From: JBMOKU01 sp049324315
GTDB lineage: Bacteria > Bacillota > Clostridia > Peptostreptococcales > Thermotaleaceae
NCBI GenBank assembly: GCA_049324315.1
Contig: JBMOKU010000049.1
Coordinates: 1 to 60,189 of the forward strand
DNA: 60,189 nt
Direction: 5' to 3'
Positions 30,948 to 38,532 of the stretch are shown one piece after another. Within the stretch, counting starts at the first letter, position 1. Each line of letters starts with the position of its first letter. The position numbers and the translations under genes were made by a program. Under the pieces are notes generated by a model, which saw only the letters and a list, made by a program, of their open reading frames with translations, was not told the DNA's origin and searched no databases.

Positions 30948-31385
30948 ATGTTAAGAATACTTGTAATGAAAAAAAGAACATTGTACATCGGATTAGCCGT
31001 ACTTTTAGCCGTCATACTTGGTATTTTCATTCTTATTTCCGTGTCCAAATCAGATGAAACCTTTTCAGAAACCTTAAAGTATGCGTATAAAAAGATCTCT
31101 GCTGAACAGGCCAAAATACTCATTGAAAAGAATCCCCAACTCGTCATCATTGATATTAGGGATGAAGAGGATTATTTAACAGGTCATTTGCCGCAAGCCA
31201 TTCAAATGTCTTTAAATGAACTAAAGAAAAAGATGGATTATTTTGATAAGGAAAGTATCTATGTAATATATGGCGGTTCTGACAAGAAAAGCGAAAAATT
31301 TGCCGATGCTATGGCAAAAAACGGATTCCCCAGAATTTATATGCTTAACGGTGGTATCGAAAAATGGCCTTATTCTACTGAATAG
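30948..31385 (+). CDS. Membrane-anchored rhodanese-like protein, catalytic Cys absent
   Basis: 145 residues. A membrane anchor (LYIGLAVLLAVILGIFILIS) and a single rhodanese domain: KISAEQAKILIEK, LVIIDIRDEEDYLTGHLPQA, MLNGGIEKWP. At the active-site loop, where active enzymes have CxxGxRS, the sequence reads VIYGGSDKKS with Gly in place of Cys. So it is probably a non-catalytic, extracytoplasmic binding or sensing domain. ATG behind GTGAGGTGG. Confidence 0.85.
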   Translation: MLRILVMKKRTLYIGLAVLLAVILGIFILISVSKSDETFSETLKYAYKKISAEQAKILIEKNPQLVIIDIRDEEDYLTGHLPQAIQMSLNELKKKMDYFDKESIYVIYGGSDKKSEKFADAMAKNGFPRIYMLNGGIEKWPYSTE

Positions 31386-31423
31386 CAAAATGACTGGCAC
31401 AGCAGCCAGTCATTTTGTTTTTT
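31386..31423 (+). terminator. Rho-independent terminator
   Basis: CAAAATGACTGGC/GCCAGTCATTTTG, 13 bp, loop ACAGCA, then TTTTTT. Directly after the rhodanese stop. Confidence 0.95.
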
Positions 31424-31480
31424 CTACAATACTTCATATCCACAGAAATTTATCTTATAAGATTTATCGGGTTAAGACCT

Positions 31481-31553
31481 CCGCCTCTATAGGCGGACCT
31501 TGAATCAGGTGGGGTAGAGTCCCCATCTGATTCCCCGATGTTCAGCAAAGCTG
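31481..31553. repeat. Tandem three-hairpin element
   Basis: Three consecutive stems: CCGCCT/AGGCGG (31481-31496), GAATCAGGTGGGG/CCCCATCTGATTC (31502-31533) and CAGC/GCTG (31543-31553). Fits a structured mobile-element remnant (IS200/IS605-like ends have such hairpins) or a small RNA. It lies just downstream of the minus-strand gene at 31572 and could also act in termination. Confidence 0.45.
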
Positions 31554-31571
31554 GACGAGTTCACTTTCCCT

Positions 31572-33092
31572 TTAGTATGCAGGTGGGGGAGTTGGGTTTA
31601 ATGGCATAACAATATTGCCTGATTTGCTGTCGATATGCAAGATCCAATATCCATAATCTCCTTTTTCAGGGTTCTTATCCTCGATGGGGTGCCAGTAAAC
31701 AAATCCTGTCATACCTTCATACGGCTGCTCACTAAGCATAAATCTTCCTGGTATACCATATAGATAATACTTAGGCTCATGATTTTCATCCGAAATGCTT
31801 CCAAAGATATAGTGCTGATATTTATAGATTAATTCCGGACAACCTGCCATGTAGTTCATATATGGATGATAATAATACATATTCGTTAGATACCCATAGA
31901 AAGGAAGAAATCCTCTATAAAGGGTTTGATAATTACTATCAATCTTCCACCATTTACAGTTGGGTATATTTTTCTCAAAAGGTTCTACCCGTTTATAGAA
32001 TTTCAAAATATTCGCCACATAGCTGCTAACCATCTTTTGATAAGCCATCTGATAATGATTGGGGTTTTGATGGCAGTAATACTGCATTGGGTCATAACCC
32101 TGCGTACGAGCCTTGCCAGAGGACGGTTTTTCAGTTTTTTTCTTTTCCGTCTTCTCCTGTGGCTTTTCCATTTTAGGTTCTACTTTGGGCATTTCCTTCT
32201 TAAGTTCTTCCTTTATCGGTTTTTTTTCCTCTTTCTTTTCCTCGACTTTTGCCTCCGGTTCTGCTTTTTCTGGTTTTGCTTCTGGTTTTGCTTCTGGTTT
32301 TGCTTTTTCTGGTTTTACTTCTTCCGGTTTTGCCTCTGGCTTTGCTTTTTCTGGTTTTACTTCTTCTGGCTTTGCCTCTGGCTTCGCTTTTTCAGGCTTT
32401 TCTTTTAGAGGTTTTGGTTTTTCTTTTTTAACTTCTTCTATTTCTTCTTTTTCCAATTCCTCTTCATCAATTTTAATTTCGATCTCTACGACTTTTTCTT
32501 TCTTTTTCTTTTCTTCTTTTTTCTTTTCTTCCATTCGACCCATATCTTCTGTCTCTTCGATAATTCCCTTGATTTTTTCCATTCTAGCTTCGTATTCTTG
32601 ATCCAATTCAGAATCTTCTTGTGTTTTTTCGTCTTCTATAATCCGACTACCTAAGATATGTTTCCATTCTACCCTATCCTTGTCAATAAAGCCTGTCAAC
32701 GGTGCCTGCACATGCTTACTTCTTATTTGATCCTCAATCGGTTCCGCTACAATCGTCACTACATTAAAACTGTCGATTGGGTTGCCCTTTCCATCCACAT
32801 TTTCAGGGTCAAATCTCCAGTTTAACTCCCCTTTTCCGCTCTCATCAATCATGATTGTACCGTTTTCAACATAGATCTCTTCTTCGCTCTTCGTCCCTAC
32901 GAGATATCCTCGATAGACATAGGCAGCATCTTTAAAGTGTTTTAGGTTTTGAACATAGTGGTTCAACATACCCTTTCCATTCTTTATCTCTATTTTTGTA
33001 TATCCCTTTGGATTCTTGCCCTGCTTGTTTTCAAATCCTGCGTCATCATTATCCAGTATAATGAAGTACCTTCGATACCTTTTATAGTCCAC
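31572..33092 (-). CDS. Large Lys/Glu/Pro repeat protein, likely spore-associated
   Basis: 506 residues from GTG 33092. N-terminal beta-rich domain (1-150; YFIILDNDDAGFENKQ, VVTIVAEPIEDQI), a charged linker (about 165-330) with repeats of the type KPEKAKPEAKPEEV, then an aromatic C-terminal domain (YDPMQYYCHQNPNHYQMAYQ, KYYLYGIPGRFMLSEQ, TGFVYWHP) ending in PPPAY. A SigK-like promoter lies upstream. Two globular domains on a stiff linker suggest a coat or morphogenetic role, as inference. No family recognised. It occupies the place after ksgA where Bacillus has yabG. Confidence 0.7.
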   Translation of the reverse strand: MDYKRYRRYFIILDNDDAGFENKQGKNPKGYTKIEIKNGKGMLNHYVQNLKHFKDAAYVYRGYLVGTKSEEEIYVENGTIMIDESGKGELNWRFDPENVDGKGNPIDSFNVVTIVAEPIEDQIRSKHVQAPLTGFIDKDRVEWKHILGSRIIEDEKTQEDSELDQEYEARMEKIKGIIEETEDMGRMEEKKKEEKKKKEKVVEIEIKIDEEELEKEEIEEVKKEKPKPLKEKPEKAKPEAKPEEVKPEKAKPEAKPEEVKPEKAKPEAKPEAKPEKAEPEAKVEEKKEEKKPIKEELKKEMPKVEPKMEKPQEKTEKKKTEKPSSGKARTQGYDPMQYYCHQNPNHYQMAYQKMVSSYVANILKFYKRVEPFEKNIPNCKWWKIDSNYQTLYRGFLPFYGYLTNMYYYHPYMNYMAGCPELIYKYQHYIFGSISDENHEPKYYLYGIPGRFMLSEQPYEGMTGFVYWHPIEDKNPEKGDYGYWILHIDSKSGNIVMPLNPTPPPAY

Positions 33093-33125
33093 GGAACCCT
33101 TCCCCCCTTTTTACTCATTTAATAC

Positions 33126-33152
33126 TAATATATGTGGAGGGAATGAAATAGT
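33126..33152 (-). promoter_or_regulatory. SigK-like promoter
   Basis: AC - 16 bp - CATATATTA on the minus strand, an exact match to CATANNNTA, about 35 bp before the GTG at 33092. Confidence 0.55.
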
Positions 33153-33187
33153 TCACATTTTACATAAAATAAATTTCCTAAAAAGAA

Positions 33188-33221
33188 AAGCTGTAAAGAT
33201 CTTATACCTTCTCTACAGCTT
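33188..33221 (-). terminator. Rho-independent terminator after rsmA
   Basis: AAGCTGTA/TACAGCTT stem; minus strand then reads TTCTTTTT. Eight bp after the rsmA stop. Confidence 0.75.
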
Positions 33222-33228
33222 GTTCTTC

Positions 33229-34101
33229 TTACATTTGCTCTTTGAAATTATACATGGAATCTGCTAAAGCAGCAAATTCATCTAGATTCAAAGTCTCTCC
33301 TCTTCGGTTTCCCTCAATGCCACTAGCTTGAAGGATCTCCCTGGCAGACTGTTTACTTAATTCTAGTTCTCCACCTTCTAATGCATTCAACAGTGTTTTC
33401 CTTCTTTTTCCAAAAGCTGCCCTGACGATTTTAAAAAATAGCTTCTCATCCTTTATCTTGACCCTTGATTCATTCAGAACGGTAAGCTTAATTACTGTGG
33501 ATTCAACATTGGGCTGAGGAATAAATACAGATTTCGGAACCCGCGTAATAATCTTAGGTTCACAGTAATACTGGACAGCAACGGACAACGCCCCATAATC
33601 CTTTGTTCCCGGTTTTGCCTGCATTCGATCTGCCACTTCTTTTTGTATCATCACAACAATATTTTTAATCGGCACTTTCTCTTCTAAAAGCTTCATAACA
33701 ATCGGTGTTGTAACATAGTACGGCAGGTTTGCAATTACCTTGACGGGCTGTCCATCCAAGTGATCTCTGATGATCTGGTGCAAGTCTGCTGCCAGCACAT
33801 CCTGGTTCAGCACCTCAACATTATCAAGTCCATCCAATGTCTCCTCTAGAATAGGTATTAGTGATCGATCAATTTCTATCGCAACGACTTTTTTTGCTGC
33901 TTGTGCCAGTGCTTGCGTCAAGGTCCCGATACCCGGGCCGATTTCCAACACGACATCTTCTTTTGACACTTCTGCACCGTCAATGATTTTCATTAGAATG
34001 TTTTCATCAATCAAAAAGTTTTGCCCTAAGCTTTTAGAAAATTTAAATTGATATTTCTGCACAATTTCTTTTGTTACTCTCGGTGAAATTAATCTTTGCA
34101 T
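33229..34101 (-). CDS. rsmA: 16S rRNA dimethyladenosine transferase
   Basis: 290 residues. Dimethylates A1518/A1519 of 16S rRNA with SAM. Motifs: SLGQNFLIDENI, SAM site LEIGPGIGTLTQALAQ, acidic VVAIEIDRSLI, catalytic NLPYYVTTP, C-terminal FGKRRKTLLNAL. Pairs with rnmV 8 bp upstream, the same order as in Bacillus. Confidence 0.97.
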   Translation of the reverse strand: MQRLISPRVTKEIVQKYQFKFSKSLGQNFLIDENILMKIIDGAEVSKEDVVLEIGPGIGTLTQALAQAAKKVVAIEIDRSLIPILEETLDGLDNVEVLNQDVLAADLHQIIRDHLDGQPVKVIANLPYYVTTPIVMKLLEEKVPIKNIVVMIQKEVADRMQAKPGTKDYGALSVAVQYYCEPKIITRVPKSVFIPQPNVESTVIKLTVLNESRVKIKDEKLFFKIVRAAFGKRRKTLLNALEGGELELSKQSAREILQASGIEGNRRGETLNLDEFAALADSMYNFKEQM

Positions 34102-34109
34102 TCTATCCC

Positions 34110-34646
34110 CTACTCTACTATTTTCTTCAACGCTTCTTCAAATTCTTCCCTTGTAACGCCATAATGATTCAAGCGATTTAAAAATTGCTTAGCATTTCCA
34201 TGACCAATGCCTAATAGCTTTCCCAGTTGATCTCTACGATAACCAGCCTGCTCTGACCCAACTAAGTTATTTCTGATGAAATCAATCTGATGAAATATCG
34301 GTGTCTCCCGATCCGTCTGGGTTCTTACCTTTTCTAAAGCTACCCGAATACTCTCAGGTGATGCATTCTCTACACCTATATTGCCGTTTTTCGTAGCCAC
34401 TTCCCTGGGGATAAATGCATGCTTGCATCCCTTGATTCGGTCTGATATGGTTTTTCGTATTTTTTCTCCAGCATAGTCGGGATCTGTCAGTATAATAACG
34501 CCCTTTCTTTTTTGAGCAAATTCTATTCTCTTCATGGTTTCTTCTGTAATTCCAAAACCGTGGGTGATGATGATCTCCGCTTGTAGAGCCCTCTTTACTG
34601 CAGCAACATCATCTTTCCCCTCGACCACAATAATTTCCTTAATCAT
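34110..34646 (-). CDS. rnmV: Ribonuclease M5
   Basis: 178 residues from ATG 34646 (TTTTTGGAGGAAGAAT). TOPRIM domain with catalytic Glu in VVEGKDDVAAVKRAL and Asp in ILTDPDYAGEKIR. Matures 5S rRNA precursors; a 5S gene lies at the end of this window. Upstream codons in frame (to 34736) have no ribosome site. Confidence 0.95.
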   Translation of the reverse strand: MIKEIIVVEGKDDVAAVKRALQAEIIITHGFGITEETMKRIEFAQKRKGVIILTDPDYAGEKIRKTISDRIKGCKHAFIPREVATKNGNIGVENASPESIRVALEKVRTQTDRETPIFHQIDFIRNNLVGSEQAGYRRDQLGKLLGIGHGNAKQFLNRLNHYGVTREEFEEALKKIVE

Positions 34647-34753
34647 ATTCTTCCTCCAAAAATACCACTTCATAACTTCTACATCATTGTACAATATAGT
34701 TAGGTGACAGTAAAGTTTTATTCCCATTGTACGCATCTTTGCTCGTAAAAATT

Positions 34754-34876
34754 AAACTTCTATATGGTTAGAGGTTAGTCGTTAGAAGTTAGGCGTTTGG
34801 GATCATCCTGATAAGCATTTAAATTTTTTAAAACCCCAGAGGTAGACATACAGGCCTCTAACATCTAACCAAACAG
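34754..34876. repeat. Dispersed ctaacc inverted-repeat element (copy B)
   Basis: Starts AAACTTCTATATGGTTAGAG and ends CCTCTAACATCTAACCAAAC. Shares with copy A the ends and the internal motif GACATACAGGCCTCTAAC-like. Lies between the yabE-like gene and rnmV. Confidence 0.75.
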
Positions 34877-34947
34877 TATCAGTTTTTTGCTATTGCATTT
34901 TAATAATTCCTTTCATGCATAGAGAAAATCTACACCGCCATAAAAAC

Positions 34948-34970
34948 AGGCAGAGAATCATTCCCTGCCT
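34948..34970 (-). terminator. Rho-independent terminator after the yabE-like gene
   Basis: AGGCAG/CTGCCT stem with a 11-nt loop, followed on the minus strand by TTTTTA. Confidence 0.75.
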
Positions 34971-34975
34971 ATATT

Positions 34976-36007
34976 TTACTCAAGAATATACACTTTTACT
35001 TTTCTTCTGCCAAATTTGTCTACCGTATTTGAATCTTCGTAGAATAAGTCGATCTTGTTTCCTTTAATTGCCCCACCTGTATCTTCTGCACTGGCAAAAC
35101 CATAATCAGGCCATTTATCCATGGATTCGATATACAATTTTGTGCCCAAGGGTATTACTTTCGGGTCCACTGCCACAACGCCGGGCCTTACCTTTGTGCC
35201 ACTGCGGGTAATTCCATAATATTTGTCCCCCGGTCTTTTTCCGGTACTTTCATAACTGGCATCATACGCCGTGGCAGTCATGACAATGACTTGCTTCACA
35301 CGCATGGTTCCTCTGGATGTGGCCACATATTGGGCTGTACCCTTTTCTGCAATTTCATTGACAGGCTCCACAAGAATCTTCTCTTCCACAGGTGTTTTGG
35401 ATACTTCTATTCCATCCTCATAAAGGATTTCATATTTTACTTCCTTCTCACCATCAGACCCTTTCTGGATCAAGTTTACAACACCTTTCTCCATTTTTTC
35501 ATTAAATTTTGTAATACTTTGATAGGGTATCCTCGTTTTTTCAGATACATACTTGCTTTCCACCCGGACGACAGTAATGACCTCGCCCGCTTTAACTGTT
35601 GTGTTCAATTCAGGTTCTATGCGATCAAGCTTACCTAATGCTATATCATATTCCTTTAATATGTCCTCCACCTGCAGATTGGCCGTCAATATTTCCTTTG
35701 TCTGTCCATCAACTGTTAGTGTGACAGGATGGGCACGTTCAACACTGATAACCATTCTATCTTTTACTTTTGTACCAATCTTAGGTGACACTTGATCATG
35801 CTCTCCAAGGTTAATATTTCCCTTCTTTAGTACATTCATGACATCACTTGATATGGTCTTTACAACAATTTGTTTATCTCCGTCTCGAATAATAACCTCT
35901 TTTGATAAAGTACTTTGAACCAAAACAATCCCTATCAACAACACAATTCCCAGAATTATAACGTTCTTCTTCTGAAGAAACTTATAATTCCTCCATTCTG
36001 TTAGCAT
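34976..36007 (-). CDS. YabE-like G5/3D domain cell-wall protein
   Basis: 343 residues. Membrane anchor (VIILGIVLLIGIVLVQSTL), two DUF348 ubiquitin-like repeats (about 40-145; KQIVVKTISSDVMNVLKKGN, HPVTLTVDGQTKEILTANLQ), a G5 domain (about 150-228) and a C-terminal 3D domain with TATAYDASYESTGKRPGD, VAVDPKVIPLGTKLYIES and EDTGGAIKGNKIDLFY, whose three Asp form the lytic site. Related to RpfB/YabE, a surface peptidoglycan-cleaving protein. Same relative place as yabE between tatD and rnmV in Bacillus. Confidence 0.93.
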   Translation of the reverse strand: MLTEWRNYKFLQKKNVIILGIVLLIGIVLVQSTLSKEVIIRDGDKQIVVKTISSDVMNVLKKGNINLGEHDQVSPKIGTKVKDRMVISVERAHPVTLTVDGQTKEILTANLQVEDILKEYDIALGKLDRIEPELNTTVKAGEVITVVRVESKYVSEKTRIPYQSITKFNEKMEKGVVNLIQKGSDGEKEVKYEILYEDGIEVSKTPVEEKILVEPVNEIAEKGTAQYVATSRGTMRVKQVIVMTATAYDASYESTGKRPGDKYYGITRSGTKVRPGVVAVDPKVIPLGTKLYIESMDKWPDYGFASAEDTGGAIKGNKIDLFYEDSNTVDKFGRRKVKVYILE

Positions 36008-36050
36008 AGGTTTACATACCTCCCTTTCTAATTACGGGGCAGACTATAGT

Positions 36051-36079
36051 ATTCTACACAAAAAAAATACGCATGTCAA
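36051..36079 (-). promoter_or_regulatory. SigA promoter of the yabE-like gene
   Basis: TTGACA - 17 bp - TAGAAT on the minus strand, about 45 bp before the start. Confidence 0.75.
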
Positions 36080-36540
36080 ATTTTACTTGTTTTTTAGCTA
36101 TACCCTAGTATGTACCTGGAAATAATTTCTTATACATCTATTTCCATGGATAGAAAGTATTATAGCATACTTTGCCTATTCGTAAAGTCCCAATTGTCGA
36201 ATTTTGTCATTTCCATCTTATTCCCCGGGAAATATTCTCCGTTTTTCTCTGTTTTTCGCCCTTAAAGCAATGATTTCGACTTGTGTTTTAGAATCATCCA
36301 ACAATACTTTATTATATTAGTATTCTTCTATTTTATGCATGCATATTAAGGACGTTACTTTTAAAAAAGAAAATAATCTATTTTAAATAGGTTCCGCGTA
36401 GACTTGTCCCGGATTTTCTAAGAAAAATGGTCATTTTTTCATTTGAATAACCGGTTCTATTGTTTTACAATAGAAGTGTAGATTTTTTCTTTCATGACAA
36501 TAAATCATTATATGATTATAAATAGTAAGGAGAATAGCAG
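36080..36540. other. Intergenic control region yabE-like / HD-GYP
   Basis: About 460 bp between divergent genes. Contains: an inverted repeat GGAAATA/TATTTCC (36119-36146); a TATAAT on the minus strand near 36157; a Spo0A-box-like TGTCGAA (36195-36201); and a 9-bp perfect inverted repeat TTCTATTGT/ACAATAGAA (36455-36475) 66 bp before the HD-GYP gene. I see no riboswitch or RNA gene that I recognise. Confidence 0.4.
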
Positions 36541-37689
36541 ATGAGACTTGCACCGGTAAATTGTGTACAAGAAGGAAACATATTGGCAAAAACTTTATAC
36601 GACCGCGACGGCAGAGTATTACTAAACAGAGGTGTTGTTTTAAATAAAGGAATTTTACAAAAGATAGAAGAAAATCAGATTTTTACAATCTATATTGACG
36701 ACGAATTTAGTACCAATGAAATTGAAGATGTCATCAGTCCTCAGATTCGAACCACTGCAACAAAATCGATTAAAGATACCTTTGATCATTTTGAGAAATA
36801 TAACGAATCCCTTAGAGAAAATAATAGTGTAAAGGCAAAGCAGTTATTAAAAAGCCGGGATAATTACGTCCAGGTGCTAAACAGAATTTCTAAAAACATC
36901 GTTGATGAAATCACCACCAGCAAAAACATTATGTTGAGTATGGTTGATATCAAAAATTTGGATACATACACCTATCAGCACTCCGTTAATGTGGCTATCC
37001 TTTCTCTTGTACTGGGGATTGAGCTGCAGCTAAACCGAAACGAATTGTATGACCTCTGTATGGGGGCACTCCTCCATGACATTGGTATGGCCTTTGTTCC
37101 CAAAAAAATAGTAACAAAACGAGGCACCCTTACTGCCGAGGAAGAGGCCATCATTCGTGAACATCCTATGCGCGGCTATGAATACCTAAAGGATGATATT
37201 GCGATGCCTGCCCATGCCAAGGTAATAGCTCTGCAGCACCATGAAAAAATCGACGGTACAGGTTATCCAAGAAAAACAAAGGGAGATAGCATCAACAAGC
37301 TGGCAAAAATCGTAGCGGTAGCCGATGTGTATGATGCCTTGACTTCAGACAGACCTTATAAAAAATCCATCCCTCCCAGTGAAGCCATTGAATATATCAT
37401 GGGTGGAGCAGGCACCCATTTTGATTTCAAAATTGCTGAGACCTTCGTAAGAAAGGTGGTCCCTTATCCCGTAGGCACCCTAGTAAAGTTGAGCGACGGA
37501 AATTTTGGCGTAATAGAACAGGTTCATCCCAATTATCCCCTGAGACCTGTAGTAAAGGTAATTAAGCAAAAGGCAGTCACAGTAGATATGGTAAGTGTCG
37601 ACCTGTTGAAGGAGACCAATCTTGTCATTGAAGGTATCCAGTATGAAACACCCAATCTTTCTGTGCAGAATTATCTTAAGAATAAATAA
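36541..37689 (+). CDS. HD-GYP domain c-di-GMP phosphodiesterase
   Basis: 382 residues. N-terminal ~135 residues, soluble, unknown sensor or DUF3391-like part (GNILAKTLYDRDGRVLLNRG). HD-GYP domain (about 140-310): YQHSVNVAILSLVLG, ALLHDIGM, REHPMRGYEYL, LQHHEKIDGTGYP and DVYDALTSDRPY, all catalytic residues intact. C-terminal small beta domain (VGTLVKLSDGNFGVIEQVHP). It should break down c-di-GMP, opposite to the GGDEF protein at 26276. No membrane segment. Confidence 0.93.
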   Translation: MRLAPVNCVQEGNILAKTLYDRDGRVLLNRGVVLNKGILQKIEENQIFTIYIDDEFSTNEIEDVISPQIRTTATKSIKDTFDHFEKYNESLRENNSVKAKQLLKSRDNYVQVLNRISKNIVDEITTSKNIMLSMVDIKNLDTYTYQHSVNVAILSLVLGIELQLNRNELYDLCMGALLHDIGMAFVPKKIVTKRGTLTAEEEAIIREHPMRGYEYLKDDIAMPAHAKVIALQHHEKIDGTGYPRKTKGDSINKLAKIVAVADVYDALTSDRPYKKSIPPSEAIEYIMGGAGTHFDFKIAETFVRKVVPYPVGTLVKLSDGNFGVIEQVHPNYPLRPVVKVIKQKAVTVDMVSVDLLKETNLVIEGIQYETPNLSVQNYLKNK

Positions 37690-37693
37690 ACCA

Positions 37694-37733
37694 AAAGAGG
37701 ATATGACTGCTTAAAAGCAATCGTATCCTCTTT
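37694..37733. terminator. Bidirectional terminator
   Basis: AAAGAGGATA/TATCCTCTTT with an inner GCTT/AAGC-type hairpin, between the convergent HD-GYP and tatD genes. Confidence 0.8.
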
Positions 37734-37748
37734 ATATTTCTAGATATC

Positions 37749-38516
37749 TTATTTGATCTGGAAAAATTTTTTTGCGTTTTCTGTGGTCTTGTGGGCCACC
37801 TCTTCAAAGGGAATCTTTTTTATCTCGCTGATTTTTTCTGCTACATATCTGACATAGGCAGGCTCATTCCGCTTTCCTCGATGGGGTACCGGTGTTAAAT
37901 AAGGGCAGTCTGTTTCAATGAACAAGTATTCCAGAGGTATTGACTCTACCACTTCCACCGTCTTTCTGGCATTGTTATAGGTTACCGGTCCTGCAATAGA
38001 GATCATTGCCCCCAGCTTAATATACTGTCTTGCCAGTTCCGCACTCCCGGAGTAGCAGTGCATAACCACACCCACGTCGAAGGCCTTTTCCTCCTTAAGA
38101 ATCCGCATGACCTCATCATTGGCCTCACGATCATGAATAATAATTGGCAGACTAACCTCTCGAGCCAGCTGTATTTGCTTGCGAAACCATTCTCTCTGTA
38201 TATCTCTTGGAGAATGGTCATAATGAAAATCCAACCCGATTTCTCCGATAGCTCTAACCTTTGATTTCTTGGTAAATCCCTTCAGCAGTTCCAGTGTGGT
38301 TTCATCCATATGCTTTGCGTCATGGGGATGGACACCTACGGCTGCATAAACCATGTCATACTTTTCTGCCAGCTTCACGGCATTCACAGAGGTCGTAAAG
38401 TCAGCCCCGGGATTCATGATGTAGGAAACTCCATTATTTACAGCATGCTGGATAACCGCATCTCGATCTCCGTCAAATCTTCTATCATCTAGGTGTGCAT
38501 GGGAATCAAAAAGCAT
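37749..38516 (-). CDS. tatD: TatD family metal-dependent hydrolase
   Basis: 255 residues from ATG 38516 (TGAGGAGTGATC). TIM-barrel DNase with FDSHAHLDD (HxH), AIGEIGLDFHYD, IIIHDREAN, VMHCYSGS and FIETDCPYL as metal ligands. Directly after metG (2 bp between stop and the frame), the conserved metS-yabD order. Confidence 0.95.
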   Translation of the reverse strand: MLFDSHAHLDDRRFDGDRDAVIQHAVNNGVSYIMNPGADFTTSVNAVKLAEKYDMVYAAVGVHPHDAKHMDETTLELLKGFTKKSKVRAIGEIGLDFHYDHSPRDIQREWFRKQIQLAREVSLPIIIHDREANDEVMRILKEEKAFDVGVVMHCYSGSAELARQYIKLGAMISIAGPVTYNNARKTVEVVESIPLEYLFIETDCPYLTPVPHRGKRNEPAYVRYVAEKISEIKKIPFEEVAHKTTENAKKFFQIK

Positions 38517-38532
38517 GTGATCACTCCTCAAA

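Noticed and set aside
32249..32410. Possible tandem-repeat or CRISPR-like array
   Set aside because: The repeats are in-frame codons of the KPEKAKPEAKPEEV linker, unequal in spacing and without unique spacers.
32113..32601. Long open frame on the plus strand with Ser/Phe/Gly-rich translation
   Set aside because: It is the antisense of the Lys/Glu/Pro repeat region of the 31572-33092 gene; the repeats alone keep the frame open, and there is no ribosome site.
36080..36540. c-di-AMP (ydaO-type) riboswitch before the yabE-like gene
   Set aside because: Such switches often precede wall hydrolases in Clostridia, but I could not find the conserved core sequences in this gap.
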